A stretch of DNA of 58,094 bases from Rhodanobacter sp. ANJX3. Lineage in GTDB: Bacteria > Pseudomonadota > Gammaproteobacteria > Xanthomonadales > Rhodanobacteraceae. Of this stretch, positions 28,702-37,916 are shown in pieces. The stretch's first letter is position 1; every line of letters starts with the position of its first letter. Below the pieces are notes generated by a model. That model saw nothing but the letters and a program-made list of their open reading frames with translations. It was not told where the DNA came from and did no database searches. Made by a program: the position numbers and the translations under genes. The stretch covers positions 1 to 58,094 of the forward strand of contig NZ_JACHCM010000013.1 in NCBI RefSeq assembly GCF_014200755.1, written 5' to 3'.

Positions 28702-29367
28702 TTACTTGGCCTCGCGCGGCACCATATAGCCGATGCCGCGCACGGTGGTGATCACCTCCGGACTGAGCTTGCGCCGCAGCCAGTGCACCTGCACTTCGAT
28801 CGCATTGCGTTCGACCACCGTATCCAGGCCGTAGACCGAGTTTTCCAGCGCATCGCGGCGCACGATGCGCCCGGCGCGCTCCATCAAGACCTGCAGCAGG
28901 GCGAACTCGCGGCGGGTCAGGCTGACCTTTTCACCGCGAAACTCGACTTCGGCGGTGGACAGGTCGAGCCGCATGCCGCCGGCTTCGATCAGGTTGTCGG
29001 CCAGGCCCTGCGCGCGGCGGGTCAGCGAGCGGATACGTGCCGCCAGCTCACCGAGGTGGAAGGGCTTCACCAGAAAATCGTCGGCGCCCAGATCGAGCCC
29101 GCGGATGCGCGTGTCGATGGCGTCGCGCGCGGTCAGCACCAGGATCGGCGTTTTTATGCCCTGGCGACGCGCTTCCAGCAGCACGTCCATGCCGTCCTTA
29201 CCGGGCAGGCCGAGATCGAGCAGGACCAGATCGGCGGTGGGGTCGCGCAGCGCGCGCGCCGCCTCGTTGCCGTCGCGCAGCCAGGTCACCGCATAGGACT
29301 GCTGCTCGAGCGCGTGCCGAATCGCTTCGCCGAGCTGGATATCGTCTTCCACAAGCAAGATGTGCAC
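28702..29367 (-). CDS. OmpR-family response regulator (QseB/PmrA-like)
   Basis: DNA-binding response regulator of 221 residues. The receiver has the acidic pair in VEDD, phospho-Asp about 51 in DLVLLDLGLPG and the KPF lysine; a winged-helix Trans_reg_C domain follows (SLTRREFALLQVLMERAGRI ... TVRGIGYMVP). The start is GTG 29367 with a weak ribosome site. It heads the RR-HK-RND-adaptor-channel cluster, all on the minus strand. Confidence 0.95.
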   Translation of the reverse strand: MHILLVEDDIQLGEAIRHALEQQSYAVTWLRDGNEAARALRDPTADLVLLDLGLPGKDGMDVLLEARRQGIKTPILVLTARDAIDTRIRGLDLGADDFLVKPFHLGELAARIRSLTRRAQGLADNLIEAGGMRLDLSTAEVEFRGEKVSLTRREFALLQVLMERAGRIVRRDALENSVYGLDTVVERNAIEVQVHWLRRKLSPEVITTVRGIGYMVPREAK

Positions 29368-29465
29368 GTCGGGCTACCAAGAGTTCAGCGGAAGCGGGCA
29401 GGGTTGCGCACCATGGTGGACGGGAATGCTTGTGCAGACCTTTTGGATTACCCGGCGCGGCACGA

Positions 29466-29867
29466 TCAGCTGAGGTGCCTGCCGTCGATCGAGTCGTTGT
29501 AGGGCAGTTTCAAATGTCCGTAGCGGACCACGATCACCGACAGCGCCAGGATGAGCACGGCGCCGGCCGTACCCAACAGATCGAGCGCAGGCAGCTGCTG
29601 GTCGACCATCATGTGCCGCGCCAGCGCGACCATCGCGATATACAGCGGCATACGCACGGGCAGTTTGCCGGCGTGCCAGTACACCTCGACCATCGAGATC
29701 AGCTCGATGTACATGAACAAGAGCAGCAGATCGCTGACGGCGGAATGCCCTGCCGCAATCATCTGCCGCACTTCGCCGATGACGGCACACAGCGTGGCGA
29801 TGAGGATCACCAGCAGGCCGATCCGTTCGATCACGGAAAACGAGCGTCTGACCAGCGTGCTTTGCAT
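29466..29867 (-). CDS. psiE: PsiE-family membrane protein
   Basis: A 133-residue protein with four predicted helices. DLLLLFMYIELISMVEVYW and LPVRMPLYIAMVALARHMM match the PsiE (phosphate-starvation-inducible E) family, recognised from memory; E. coli PsiE has 136 residues. The biochemical role is not known. ATG 29867 gives normal length; the frame opens 42 bases further upstream. It begins 45 bp after hflD on the same strand and no Pho box is seen before it, so it may be read from the nudJ-mnmA-hflD transcript. Confidence 0.85.
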   Translation of the reverse strand: MQSTLVRRSFSVIERIGLLVILIATLCAVIGEVRQMIAAGHSAVSDLLLLFMYIELISMVEVYWHAGKLPVRMPLYIAMVALARHMMVDQQLPALDLLGTAGAVLILALSVIVVRYGHLKLPYNDSIDGRHLS

Positions 29868-29912
29868 GGTATGTCCCGGCGCGGGGGTGATGCGTCGAGT
29901 GGACAGCACTCT

Positions 29913-30536
29913 TCAGCGATTGTCCAGCGTCGCTCCGGTCAGCATGCCGCGCGCCAGCATGCTGCACTGGCGCCGATACAGAATCAGCTGCCACTGCCGG
30001 CCGCCGACCTGGCGCCACAGCACGGCCGAGCGCACGGCCGCCAGCAGGTTGCTGCGCACCTTCTCCACCACGGCCGGCAGGGCCAGCTGCTGCGGATTGC
30101 CGCTGACCATCACGCGCGGCTTCAGCGTCGACAGCGTCGAGGCATACAGTTCGGCCAGGCGGCCGAACACCTGCGGTGAGCTCTGACCGAAGTGCTCGAC
30201 CTGACGCTGCGCCGCGACGATGCCCTGCTGCAGTTTCTCCAGCAGCTCCGGTCGGCGCGACAGGCTGCGCTCCAGCCGCATCACGGTGACCACCATGCGG
30301 GTGATCGACATGTCGCGATCGCTCTCGTCGAGCTGCGCAATCAGGTTGCGCAGGCCCAGCCGCACGCTCGAAATCGAGCCGTAGACGCCAACCACCGACG
30401 GCGCGTCGATGCGGAAAATGCTGGCCACGCTTGCTTCCATGACCCCCTCGTCGCAGCGTCCTTCGTTGGCGAGCTGCTGCGCCAGTGCACAGGCCTGGAA
30501 CAGGCCGGCGAGTGCGAGCACGCGCTCTTCATTCAT
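29913..30536 (-). CDS. hflD: High-frequency lysogenization protein HflD homolog
   Basis: An all-helical peripheral membrane protein of 207 residues; in E. coli it affects the lambda CII protein, and its normal cellular role is unclear. The N-terminus MNEERVLALAGLFQACALAQQLA and the core RLGLRNLIAQL fit the family. ATG 30536 is chosen, though a GTG 18 bases upstream overlaps the mnmA 3' end. It follows mnmA directly, the same order as in E. coli. Confidence 0.93.
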   Translation of the reverse strand: MNEERVLALAGLFQACALAQQLANEGRCDEGVMEASVASIFRIDAPSVVGVYGSISSVRLGLRNLIAQLDESDRDMSITRMVVTVMRLERSLSRRPELLEKLQQGIVAAQRQVEHFGQSSPQVFGRLAELYASTLSTLKPRVMVSGNPQQLALPAVVEKVRSNLLAAVRSAVLWRQVGGRQWQLILYRRQCSMLARGMLTGATLDNR

Positions 30537-30546
30537 GGCAAAAGTG

Positions 30547-31701
30547 TCAAACACGAGCTTGCGTTTCTCCGGAAACAGAGGGGGATGCCGCTGAGGGTGT
30601 GAAGGCCGGGAGCAGGCCACCGTAAGGCGCGTCGGTGGCGGCGATGATCGCGCCGCCGATGCAGGCCTCGCCTTCGTAGAAAACCACGGACTGGCCGGGT
30701 GTCACGGCGCGCTGTGGGTCGTCGAAGCGTACCTCAAGCCCGTTTTCGCGAATCTCGACGGTGCAGGGCTGATCGACCTGGCGGTAGCGAGTTTTGGCCG
30801 TGCAGCGAAAGTGCGCGGCCGGCGCTACCCCGGCGACCCACGTGGGTGCCTCGGTCTGCAGACGCTTGGAATAAAGCCAGTCGTTCTCGCCACCCTGGGC
30901 GATATAGAGCGTGTTGGCGGCCACATCCTTGCCCACCACATACCAGGCTTCGCCGCTGGCACCGTGGCGGCCGCCGATGCCCAGGCCGTTGCGCTGGCCC
31001 AGCGTGTAATACATCACGCCCTGGTGCTCGCCGATCAACTCGCCGCCCGGCGTACGCATCTCGCCGGGGCGGGCGGGAATGTACTGCGCGAGAAAGCTGC
31101 GAAAATCGCGCTCGCCGATAAAGCAGATGCCGGTGGAATCCTTTTTCGCGTGCGTCGGCAGGGCAGCCTCGCGCGCCATCTCGCGCACGCGCGGCTTTTC
31201 GATCTCGCCGACCGGAAACAGCGTGGCCGCCAGCTGCTGCTGGCCCAGGGCGTGCAGAAAATAGGTCTGATCCTTGGCCGTATCCACTGCACGCAGGAGG
31301 CGATAGGCGCCGTCCCTGCAGTCGACGCGCGCGTAGTGGCCGGTCGCAATTTTTTCCGCGCCGAGCGAGCGTGCCTCGTCGAGAAAGGTTTTGAACTTGA
31401 TCTCGCGATTGCACAGCACGTCGGGGTTCGGCGTGCGGCCGGCGCGATATTCGGCGAGGAAATGTTCGAATACGCCGTCCCAGTAGGCCGCGGCGAAATT
31501 GCGCGCGTGAAACGGAATGCCGAGGCGGCCGCAGACGGCGACGGCATCCTTGCGGTCGGCGTCGGTGGTGCACGGGCCGCTGCGGTCGTCTTCCTCCCAG
31601 TTCTGCATGAACAGACCGTCGACCTCGTGCCCGGCTTGCTGCAGCAAAAGCGCCGCCACGGACGAGTCGACCCCGCCGGAGATGCCGAGCATGACCTTCA
31701 T
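30547..31701 (-). CDS. mnmA: tRNA-specific 2-thiouridylase MnmA
   Basis: Adds sulfur to U34 of tRNA Lys, Glu and Gln, using ATP and persulfide sulfur. The 384 residues show the PP-loop [15 protein letters not shown] at the N-terminus and the two catalytic cysteines in [12 protein letters not shown] and [12 protein letters not shown]. The start overlaps the stop of the upstream NUDIX gene (ATGA). Confidence 0.97.
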   Translation of the reverse strand: MKVMLGISGGVDSSVAALLLQQAGHEVDGLFMQNWEEDDRSGPCTTDADRKDAVAVCGRLGIPFHARNFAAAYWDGVFEHFLAEYRAGRTPNPDVLCNREIKFKTFLDEARSLGAEKIATGHYARVDCRDGAYRLLRAVDTAKDQTYFLHALGQQQLAATLFPVGEIEKPRVREMAREAALPTHAKKDSTGICFIGERDFRSFLAQYIPARPGEMRTPGGELIGEHQGVMYYTLGQRNGLGIGGRHGASGEAWYVVGKDVAANTLYIAQGGENDWLYSKRLQTEAPTWVAGVAPAAHFRCTAKTRYRQVDQPCTVEIRENGLEVRFDDPQRAVTPGQSVVFYEGEACIGGAIIAATDAPYGGLLPAFTPSAASPSVSGETQARV

Positions 31702-32231
31702 GCGGTGCTTTCCGCTGCCGGATGAGCGCCCTGATCGAGGCGGCCTCGATCAGGGACGTAGCCCAGGGTGTTCAGCGCAAGCCGCTGGCCGGCGAGCAAG
31801 GCGTCGATGCTCATCAGCACCAGCGGGCTGCGCAGACGATCGCCCAGTGCGGCGATTTCGCTACGGGTCAGCCACAGGGCGCGCTGGATGCCGGTATCCA
31901 GCGGACGGGCGGCATCGTGACTGAGCGCCTTCGCTGCAAAACTGAAACGGATCACCGCGTCGCCGTGTTCGGTGCTGCGCCACTGGTGAATGCCGATAAG
32001 GTGCTCCAGTGCCACGGTCCAGCCGGTTTCTTCCAGCGTTTCGCGCACGGCCGCTTCCAGCAGACTTTCGCCATCGTCCAGATGGCCGGCGGGCTGATTG
32101 TAAGCGAGCCGGCCCTTGACCTCCTCCTCGACCATCAGATAGCGGTCGCCGTCGACCACCACGCAGGCCACGGTGACATGGGGACGCCAAACGTCGGCAT
32201 CGGTATCGGCAGGGGCGGCGGTCTCGATCAT
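31698..32231 (-). CDS. nudJ: NudJ-like NUDIX pyrophosphohydrolase
   Basis: A 177-residue hydrolase of nucleoside or thiamine pyrophosphates. The NUDIX box is [22 protein letters not shown] (about 50-71), with the catalytic glutamates in [11 protein letters not shown] 32231 is chosen over the longer frame because it starts just before the beta-strand [14 protein letters not shown]. It sits in front of mnmA with a 4-bp overlap, the same arrangement as E. coli nudJ-mnmA-hflD, which supports the NudJ name. Confidence 0.88.
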   Translation of the reverse strand: MIETAAPADTDADVWRPHVTVACVVVDGDRYLMVEEEVKGRLAYNQPAGHLDDGESLLEAAVRETLEETGWTVALEHLIGIHQWRSTEHGDAVIRFSFAAKALSHDAARPLDTGIQRALWLTRSEIAALGDRLRSPLVLMSIDALLAGQRLALNTLGYVPDRGRLDQGAHPAAESTA

Positions 32232-32362
32232 GGACACGTGACGACACTGGAAAAGTCGCCATTGTGCCATCACCTAGGGGTGTGTCCGAGCGGCCGCGGC
32301 GGGAAAAAGCCGCATCCGCGGCGGCGTATACTTCGTATCAAAGTTGAGCTACCTAAGAAACC

Positions 32363-32689
32363 ATGGCCCAAGAATCCGAACACGAACAAGGCGGCAGTCG
32401 CGGTCTGGCGGTGGAAATCGCCAAGCCGGAAGTCGCTCGTCCGCCACTTTTTCAAGTCTTTTTGTTGAATGATGACTTTACCCCGATGGATTTCGTGGTA
32501 GAGGTATTGCGAAGCTTCTTCAATCTCGATCAGGAGCAGGCGGTGCAGGTGATGTTGCACGTACACACCCGGGGCAAAGGCGTGTGCGGTGTCTTCACCA
32601 GGGAGGTTGCCGAAACCAAGGTAACTCACGTCAACGAATACTCACGCTCACACCAACACCCGTTGCTTTGCACTATGGAAAAGCTCTGA
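32363..32689 (+). CDS. clpS: ATP-dependent Clp protease adaptor ClpS
   Basis: N-degron adaptor that delivers substrates with destabilising N-terminal residues to ClpAP. The 108 residues have an unstructured N-terminus and the ClpS core with [16 protein letters not shown], where the acidic pair contacts the substrate amino group, and [20 protein letters not shown]. It lies 67 bp upstream of clpA on the same strand. Confidence 0.97.
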   Translation: MAQESEHEQGGSRGLAVEIAKPEVARPPLFQVFLLNDDFTPMDFVVEVLRSFFNLDQEQAVQVMLHVHTRGKGVCGVFTREVAETKVTHVNEYSRSHQHPLLCTMEKL

Positions 32690-32755
32690 GCGACCCCACT
32701 TCGTGATCATCGCGGCGCAACTGGCCGCTCAACTTTGCAAGCGGAGACGATCCGA

Positions 32756-35032
32756 ATGTTCAGCAAGGATCTGGAAGTAACCATCGGCCATTGCTACAAG
32801 CAGGCTCGCGAACAGCGCCACGAGTTCATGACCGTGGAGCACCTGTTGTTGTCGCTGACCGAAAACCAGTCGGCCTTGGGCGCACTGCGCGCCTGCGGTG
32901 TCGACCTGCCGCGGCTCTCGTCCGAGCTCGAGCGCATCATTCTCGAAACCGTGCCCGTATTGCCGCAGGGCGACGAGCGCGATACGCAGCCGACGCTGGG
33001 TTTCCAGCGCGTGCTGCAGCGTGCCGTGTATCACGTGCAGTCGTCGGGTCGAAAAGAAGTCACCGGCGCGAATGTGCTGGTGGCGATCTTCGGTGAAAAG
33101 GACTCGCATGCGGTGTATTTCATGCATCAGCAGGAAATCACCCGGCTCGACGTGGTCAATTACATCTCGCACGGCATCGCCAAGATTGGCGATGACGCGG
33201 CGGCCGGCAGCCCGAACACCGAGCGCGAAGGCGAAGAGGGCGGCGAGCCGAAGGGCAATCCGCTGCACGAGTTCGCCAGCAATCTCAATGAACTGGCGCT
33301 GGAAGGCAAGATCGATCCGCTGATCGGCCGTGCCGACGAAATCGAGCGCACCATCCAAGTGTTGTGCCGCCGCCGCAAGAACAACCCGCTTTACGTGGGC
33401 GAGGCCGGCGTGGGCAAAACCGCATTGGCCGAAGGTCTGGCCAAGCGTATCGTCGACGGCGAAGTGCCCGAGGTACTCGAAAGCGCCACGATCTGGTCGC
33501 TGGATCTCGGCGCCCTGGTGGCCGGCACCAAGTACCGCGGCGATTTCGAGAAGCGTCTCAAAGCAGTGATCGGCCAGCTGAAGAAGCAGCCGGGCGCGAT
33601 TCTGTTCATCGACGAAATCCACACCATCATCGGTGCCGGCTCGGCGTCGGGCGGCACGATGGACGCGTCCAACCTGATCAAGCCGATGCTGGCCTCGGGT
33701 GAGCTGCGCTGCATCGGTTCCACCACGTTCCAGGAATACCGCGGCGTGTTCGAGAAAGATCGCGCGCTGGCGCGTCGCTTCCAGAAGATCGACGTGGTCG
33801 AGCCGACGGTGGCCGACAGCTTGGAAATTCTCAAAGGCCTGCGTTCGCGCTTCGAGGAGCATCACCACGTCACCTATACCAACGAGGCGCTGAAGGCCGC
33901 GGTGGATCTGTCGGTGAAGCACATTCCCGATCGACTGCTGCCGGACAAGGCCATCGACGTGATCGATGAGGCGGGCGCGCGTCAGCGCCTGCTGCCGGAA
34001 GATCAGCGCACCGGCAAGATCGACGTGACCGAGGTCGAATACATCGTGGCCAAGATGGCACGTATTCCGGCTAAGCAAGTGTCGGCATCCGATCGTGACG
34101 TGCTGCGTAACCTCGAGCGCAATCTCAAGATGGTCGTGTTCGGTCAGGACCCGGCGATCGAGGCCCTGGCCGCGTCGATCAAGATGGCCCGTTCGGGCCT
34201 GGCCGACCCGTCAAAGCCTATCGGCTGTTTCCTGCTGGCCGGCCCGACCGGCGTCGGCAAGACCGAAGTGACCAAGCAGCTGGCCATGCAGCTCGGCATC
34301 GAAATGATCCGTTTCGACATGTCCGAGTACATGGAGGGCCACTCGGTGTCGCGGCTGGTCGGTGCCCCTCCGGGCTACGTCGGCTTCGATCAGGGCGGCC
34401 TGCTGACCGAAGCGGTGGTCAAGCACCCGCACGCCGTGCTGCTGCTGGACGAGATCGAGAAGGCGCACCCGGATGTGTTCAATATCCTGCTGCAAGTCAT
34501 GGATCGAGGCGTGCTGACCGATACCAACGGTCGCGAGGCCAACTTCAAGAACGTCGTGGTGGTGATGACCACTAATGCCGGCGCCGCATTGGCCTCGCGT
34601 CGCAGCATGGGTTTTGTCGAGCAGAAGCACGATTCGGACGCGATGGAGGTGATTCGCCGTACCTTCACGCCGGAGTTCCGCAACCGTCTGGACGCCATCA
34701 TCCAGTTCGGTGCGCTGGACTTCGAGCACATCCTGCGCGTGGTCGACAAGTTCCTGATCGAGCTAGAGAGCCAGCTCAGCGAGAAGCACGTCAGCCTGGA
34801 CGTCGATGCCGATGCCCGCCGCTGGCTGGCGGACCACGGCTTCGATCCGCAAATGGGCGCCCGCCCGATGGCGCGCGTGATCCAGGAGAAGGTGAAGCGT
34901 GCGCTGGCCGACGAGCTGCTGTTCGGCAAGCTGGCCGAAGGCGGTCTGGTCCGACTCAGCGTGCGCGATGGCGAGCTGCAGGTGGACTGCGAGAGCATCG
35001 AGCCGGCTCAAGTGACCGAGTCGGCGGGTTGA
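32756..35032 (+). CDS. clpA: ATP-dependent Clp protease ATP-binding subunit ClpA
   Basis: AAA+ unfoldase that feeds substrates to ClpP. The 758 residues comprise an N-domain (1-145), AAA1 with Walker [11 protein letters not shown] (about 215) and Walker [10 protein letters not shown], and AAA2 with Walker [11 protein letters not shown] (about 495) and [12 protein letters not shown]. The ClpP-contact loop region [16 protein letters not shown] corresponds to the IGL loop of E. coli ClpA. ATG 32756 has GGAG upstream; the in-frame extension is not family-like. The order clpS-clpA-infA is conserved in gammaproteobacteria. Confidence 0.97.
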   Translation: MFSKDLEVTIGHCYKQAREQRHEFMTVEHLLLSLTENQSALGALRACGVDLPRLSSELERIILETVPVLPQGDERDTQPTLGFQRVLQRAVYHVQSSGRKEVTGANVLVAIFGEKDSHAVYFMHQQEITRLDVVNYISHGIAKIGDDAAAGSPNTEREGEEGGEPKGNPLHEFASNLNELALEGKIDPLIGRADEIERTIQVLCRRRKNNPLYVGEAGVGKTALAEGLAKRIVDGEVPEVLESATIWSLDLGALVAGTKYRGDFEKRLKAVIGQLKKQPGAILFIDEIHTIIGAGSASGGTMDASNLIKPMLASGELRCIGSTTFQEYRGVFEKDRALARRFQKIDVVEPTVADSLEILKGLRSRFEEHHHVTYTNEALKAAVDLSVKHIPDRLLPDKAIDVIDEAGARQRLLPEDQRTGKIDVTEVEYIVAKMARIPAKQVSASDRDVLRNLERNLKMVVFGQDPAIEALAASIKMARSGLADPSKPIGCFLLAGPTGVGKTEVTKQLAMQLGIEMIRFDMSEYMEGHSVSRLVGAPPGYVGFDQGGLLTEAVVKHPHAVLLLDEIEKAHPDVFNILLQVMDRGVLTDTNGREANFKNVVVVMTTNAGAALASRRSMGFVEQKHDSDAMEVIRRTFTPEFRNRLDAIIQFGALDFEHILRVVDKFLIELESQLSEKHVSLDVDADARRWLADHGFDPQMGARPMARVIQEKVKRALADELLFGKLAEGGLVRLSVRDGELQVDCESIEPAQVTESAG

Positions 35033-35088
35033 GCTGGGCGGGTCTGGGATGGAAGTGCATCCCTGACTCGGTTCTCCACCAGCAATGC

Positions 35089-35116
35089 AAAAAGCCGCGC
35101 ATGGCGCGGCTTTTTC
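35089..35116. terminator. Terminator between clpA and infA
   Basis: AAAAAGCCGCGC and GCGCGGCTTTTT form a perfect stem around ATG between the convergent genes, with A- and T-tracts for both directions. Confidence 0.92.
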
Positions 35117-35158
35117 TTGAGCCTTGAGGTCGCAGACCGAGGCTTATGCTGCTGTCAC

Positions 35159-35377
35159 TTACTTCATGCGGTACGTAATGCGTCCCTTGCTCAGGTCGTA
35201 CGGGGTCATTTCGATCTTGACCTTGTCGCCCGTGAGAATACGGATGTAATGCTTGCGCATACGACCGGAGATGTGGGCGATGATCACGTGCCCGTTCTCC
35301 AGCTGTACGCGAAACATGGTGTTTGGCAGGGTCTCCTGGACCGTGCCTTCCATTTCGATGACGTCGTCTTTGGCCAT
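35159..35377 (-). CDS. infA: Translation initiation factor IF-1
   Basis: The 72-residue OB-fold protein that binds the ribosomal A site during initiation. The sequence [19 protein letters not shown] through [24 protein letters not shown] is a near-textbook IF-1. GGAA precedes ATG 35377. Confidence 0.98.
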   Translation of the reverse strand: MAKDDVIEMEGTVQETLPNTMFRVQLENGHVIIAHISGRMRKHYIRILTGDKVKIEMTPYDLSKGRITYRMK

Positions 35378-35497
35378 GTGTTCCGGTAGTCACGCACAGC
35401 CGTCATGGCTGCTAAGCCGCCGATTATGCCATGGATAAGCGTTTGGTTAAACAATCATCAGCAATGAAATCTCGGGCGCGGCGGTCAGCAACCGGCG

Positions 35498-35773
35498 TCA
35501 GGCGAAGTATTCATCCAGCTTGTTGCGGATTTCCTGCTCGATCATGCCTTTCATGGGCGACAGCATCAGCCCCAGTTCCGCGTGAACCACCACGGCATCG
35601 GCCGCCACCGCGATTGTGCCGTTCACGCCGGATCGGGAGAACTTCAGCGTGTCGCCCTGCCACTGGGTTTCCGTGGCGAATTTCTCGCGCAGCTTCACCG
35701 CGACCTTGTCGACCACGGTGCGAGCGTCGGCCATCGGCAGATTGTGTGGCCGACGAATATCGATTTTGGCCAT
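35498..35773 (-). CDS. Polyhydroxyalkanoic acid system family protein
   Basis: A 91-residue protein matching the small family annotated as polyhydroxyalkanoate granule-associated (PF09650 type), recognised from MAKIDIRRPHNL...ADARTVVDKVAVKLREKFATETQW. ATG 35773 has AAGGAG at a good distance. No PHA synthase gene is near, and the name may not reflect function in this lineage. It is divergent from the FHA gene. Confidence 0.75.
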   Translation of the reverse strand: MAKIDIRRPHNLPMADARTVVDKVAVKLREKFATETQWQGDTLKFSRSGVNGTIAVAADAVVVHAELGLMLSPMKGMIEQEIRNKLDEYFA

Positions 35774-35888
35774 GCAAGGGCTCCTTGAGTGAACAGCTAT
35801 CTTAAACACCGGCATCTTAATGACGCCTGGGAGTCAGGACGTGACGGACTGCATGGTAAAGTTTTGACGTCTATTTACTGGTTGATCC

Positions 35889-36656
35889 ATGCGCATCGAA
35901 TTTCCCAATGTGGCCCGAGAGGATTTTCATTGGACGCAGGCGCAGCTCACCATCGGCAGCGCGCCCGACAATGACCTGGTGCTCGCGGCGACGCAGGCCG
36001 CTCCCAAGCATCTGCGCATTCAGCAGGATCGTCGCGGCCTGGTGCTGCAGGTGCTGCCCAGCGCCAGTCGCATTCACGTGAACGCGCGGCCGGTGCGCGA
36101 GAAGGCGCTTCTGCGCGCTGGCGATGTCATCAGCGTCGGCGATTGCCGCATGCTGCTGCGCGACGATCAGGATCCTTCGCAGCGACAGTCTCCAATACTG
36201 CCCAAGCAGGCCAGATGCACGGTGGCATTGCGTGCCGTATCCGGTCCTCTGTCGGGCCGGGTCTTGCCGCTGGAGTCCAGTCTCGAACTGGGCGCGCAGG
36301 GGCGCTATCCGCTGGAGTTGCCGCAGGGTGAGTCGGCTTCGCTGCGCATCCATTGGCAGGATGGTCAGCTGATGCTGGAGCCTATGCAGTCCTCCGAGCG
36401 CTTTCCGCTGCGTGTGAACGGCGTTACCGCACGCTCCGTGGTCCTGCAGCCCGGCGATCAGATCGGCGTAGCCATGCACCGTTTCGTGGTCGATGCGCCG
36501 GGCATGGAGCCCGAGCCGGAAATCGTAATGCCCGAGCCGTTGCCACCGACATTGCCCGAGGCCGCCGCGGGTCCAACCGGCGAGGTCTGGTGGCTGATTA
36601 CCACCGCCGCGCTGATTGCCCTGGCTATTGCACTGGTGCTGCTGATCCATCGTTGA
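35889..36656 (+). CDS. FHA-domain protein with C-terminal membrane anchor
   Basis: A 255-residue protein. The N-terminal FHA domain carries IGSAPDNDLVL and APKHLRI, the Gly, Asn and His positions of the phosphothreonine-binding face, though the usual Arg and Ser are replaced. A second FHA-like repeat follows (about 115-200: GRVLPLESSLELGAQGRYPL ... VNGVTARSVVLQPGDQI), then a Pro-rich linker and one C-terminal helix (VWWLITTAALIALAIALVLL). It would be tail-anchored with its FHA domain in the cytoplasm. No Ser/Thr kinase gene is adjacent, so its partner is unknown. Confidence 0.8.
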   Translation: MRIEFPNVAREDFHWTQAQLTIGSAPDNDLVLAATQAAPKHLRIQQDRRGLVLQVLPSASRIHVNARPVREKALLRAGDVISVGDCRMLLRDDQDPSQRQSPILPKQARCTVALRAVSGPLSGRVLPLESSLELGAQGRYPLELPQGESASLRIHWQDGQLMLEPMQSSERFPLRVNGVTARSVVLQPGDQIGVAMHRFVVDAPGMEPEPEIVMPEPLPPTLPEAAAGPTGEVWWLITTAALIALAIALVLLIHR

Positions 36657-36755
36657 GCGTTTGTCGCGTGGGATTACCGTGCGTCTTATCGGTTAGCCAT
36701 CACGTTCCGCGCCGCGTCATAATGCCGGTTCAACCCCTGATGGATGCCAGCGTAC

Positions 36756-37841
36756 GTGAGCAGAATCTGGAATTTCAGCGCCGGTCCGGCAGCCATGCCG
36801 CAAGAAGTGCTCGAGCGCGCCCAGCGCGAAATGCTGGAGTGGAACGGCAGCGGTGCTTCGGTGATGGAGCAGTCCCACCGCGGCAAGCGCTTTGTCGAGA
36901 TGGCTGCGCAGACCGAGGCGGATCTGCGCACGCTGGTCGGCATTTCCGACGACTATGCCGTGCTGTTTCTGCAGGGCGGGGCGACCCAGCTTTTCGCACA
37001 GATTCCGATGAACCTCGCGGCCGCCGGCGACACGGCGGATTATATCGACACCGGTCACTGGAGCCGCAAGGCGATCAGCGAGGCGGCGCCGTATATCCAT
37101 GTGAATGTCGCGGCCAGCGCCAAAGCGGACGACTATCGCAGCATCCCGGCGCGCGATACCTGGCAGCTCGATCCAGGCGCTTCCTACGTTCACTACACGC
37201 CGAACGAGACGATCCACGGCGTCGAGTTCCACAGCGTGCCCGAGGTTGACTCGGTACCGCTGATCGCCGACATGTCGTCGAGCATTCTGTCCGAGCCGTT
37301 GGACGTATCCCGCTTCGGCCTGATTTACGCGGGCGCGCAGAAAAATATCGGCCCGTCCGGGCTGGTGCTGATGATCGTCCGCCGCGATCTCCTGGCCCGC
37401 GCCGGCCGGCCGATGGCGAAAATCTTCCGTTTCGCCGAGCAGGCCTCGAACGATTCCATGCTCAACACGCCCAATACCTGGGGCTGGTATCTGGCGGGGC
37501 TGACGTTTCAGTGGCTCAACGCGCTGGGTGGTCTTCCCGTGATGGCCGAGCGCAATCGTGCCAAGGCCGAACTGCTCTACGGCACCATCGACGGCTCCGG
37601 CGGCTTTTATCGCAATCCGGTGGCGGTGTCGGCGCGCTCGCGCATGAATGTGCCTTTTACCCTGCAGGACAGCGCGCTGGATGCCTCCTTCTTGAAGCAG
37701 TCCGAGGAGGCGGGCCTGCTTGCGCTCAAGGGCCACAAAGCCGTGGGCGGGATGCGCGCATCGCTGTACAACGCCGTGTCGCTGGAAGCCGTGCAGGCAT
37801 TGACGACCTTTATGCGTGATTTCGCCAGACAGCATGGCTGA
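36756..37841 (+). CDS. serC: Phosphoserine aminotransferase
   Basis: PLP enzyme of serine (and pyridoxal) biosynthesis that converts 3-phosphohydroxypyruvate to phosphoserine. Starting at GTG 36756 gives 361 residues with N-terminus SRIWNFSAGPAAMP, as in the family (E. coli 362); ATG 36744 adds four residues and is the alternative. The PLP lysine is in AGAQKNIGPSGL, and the phosphate-binding HSVP segment is present. First of the serC-pheA-aroA row, in an order seen in Xanthomonadales. Confidence 0.95.
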   Translation: MSRIWNFSAGPAAMPQEVLERAQREMLEWNGSGASVMEQSHRGKRFVEMAAQTEADLRTLVGISDDYAVLFLQGGATQLFAQIPMNLAAAGDTADYIDTGHWSRKAISEAAPYIHVNVAASAKADDYRSIPARDTWQLDPGASYVHYTPNETIHGVEFHSVPEVDSVPLIADMSSSILSEPLDVSRFGLIYAGAQKNIGPSGLVLMIVRRDLLARAGRPMAKIFRFAEQASNDSMLNTPNTWGWYLAGLTFQWLNALGGLPVMAERNRAKAELLYGTIDGSGGFYRNPVAVSARSRMNVPFTLQDSALDASFLKQSEEAGLLALKGHKAVGGMRASLYNAVSLEAVQALTTFMRDFARQHG

Positions 37842-37916
37842 GTGGTCAAGAGATGGGTGTTTCAGGCAAGATGCCTGATGTAATTTGGACTTCTTTACTT
37901 CCAGGCGGCTAAATCG

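Noticed and set aside
29374..30018. 214-codon minus-strand frame over psiE
   Set aside because: Different frame of the same DNA; PsiE in its own frame has clear helices and family motifs.
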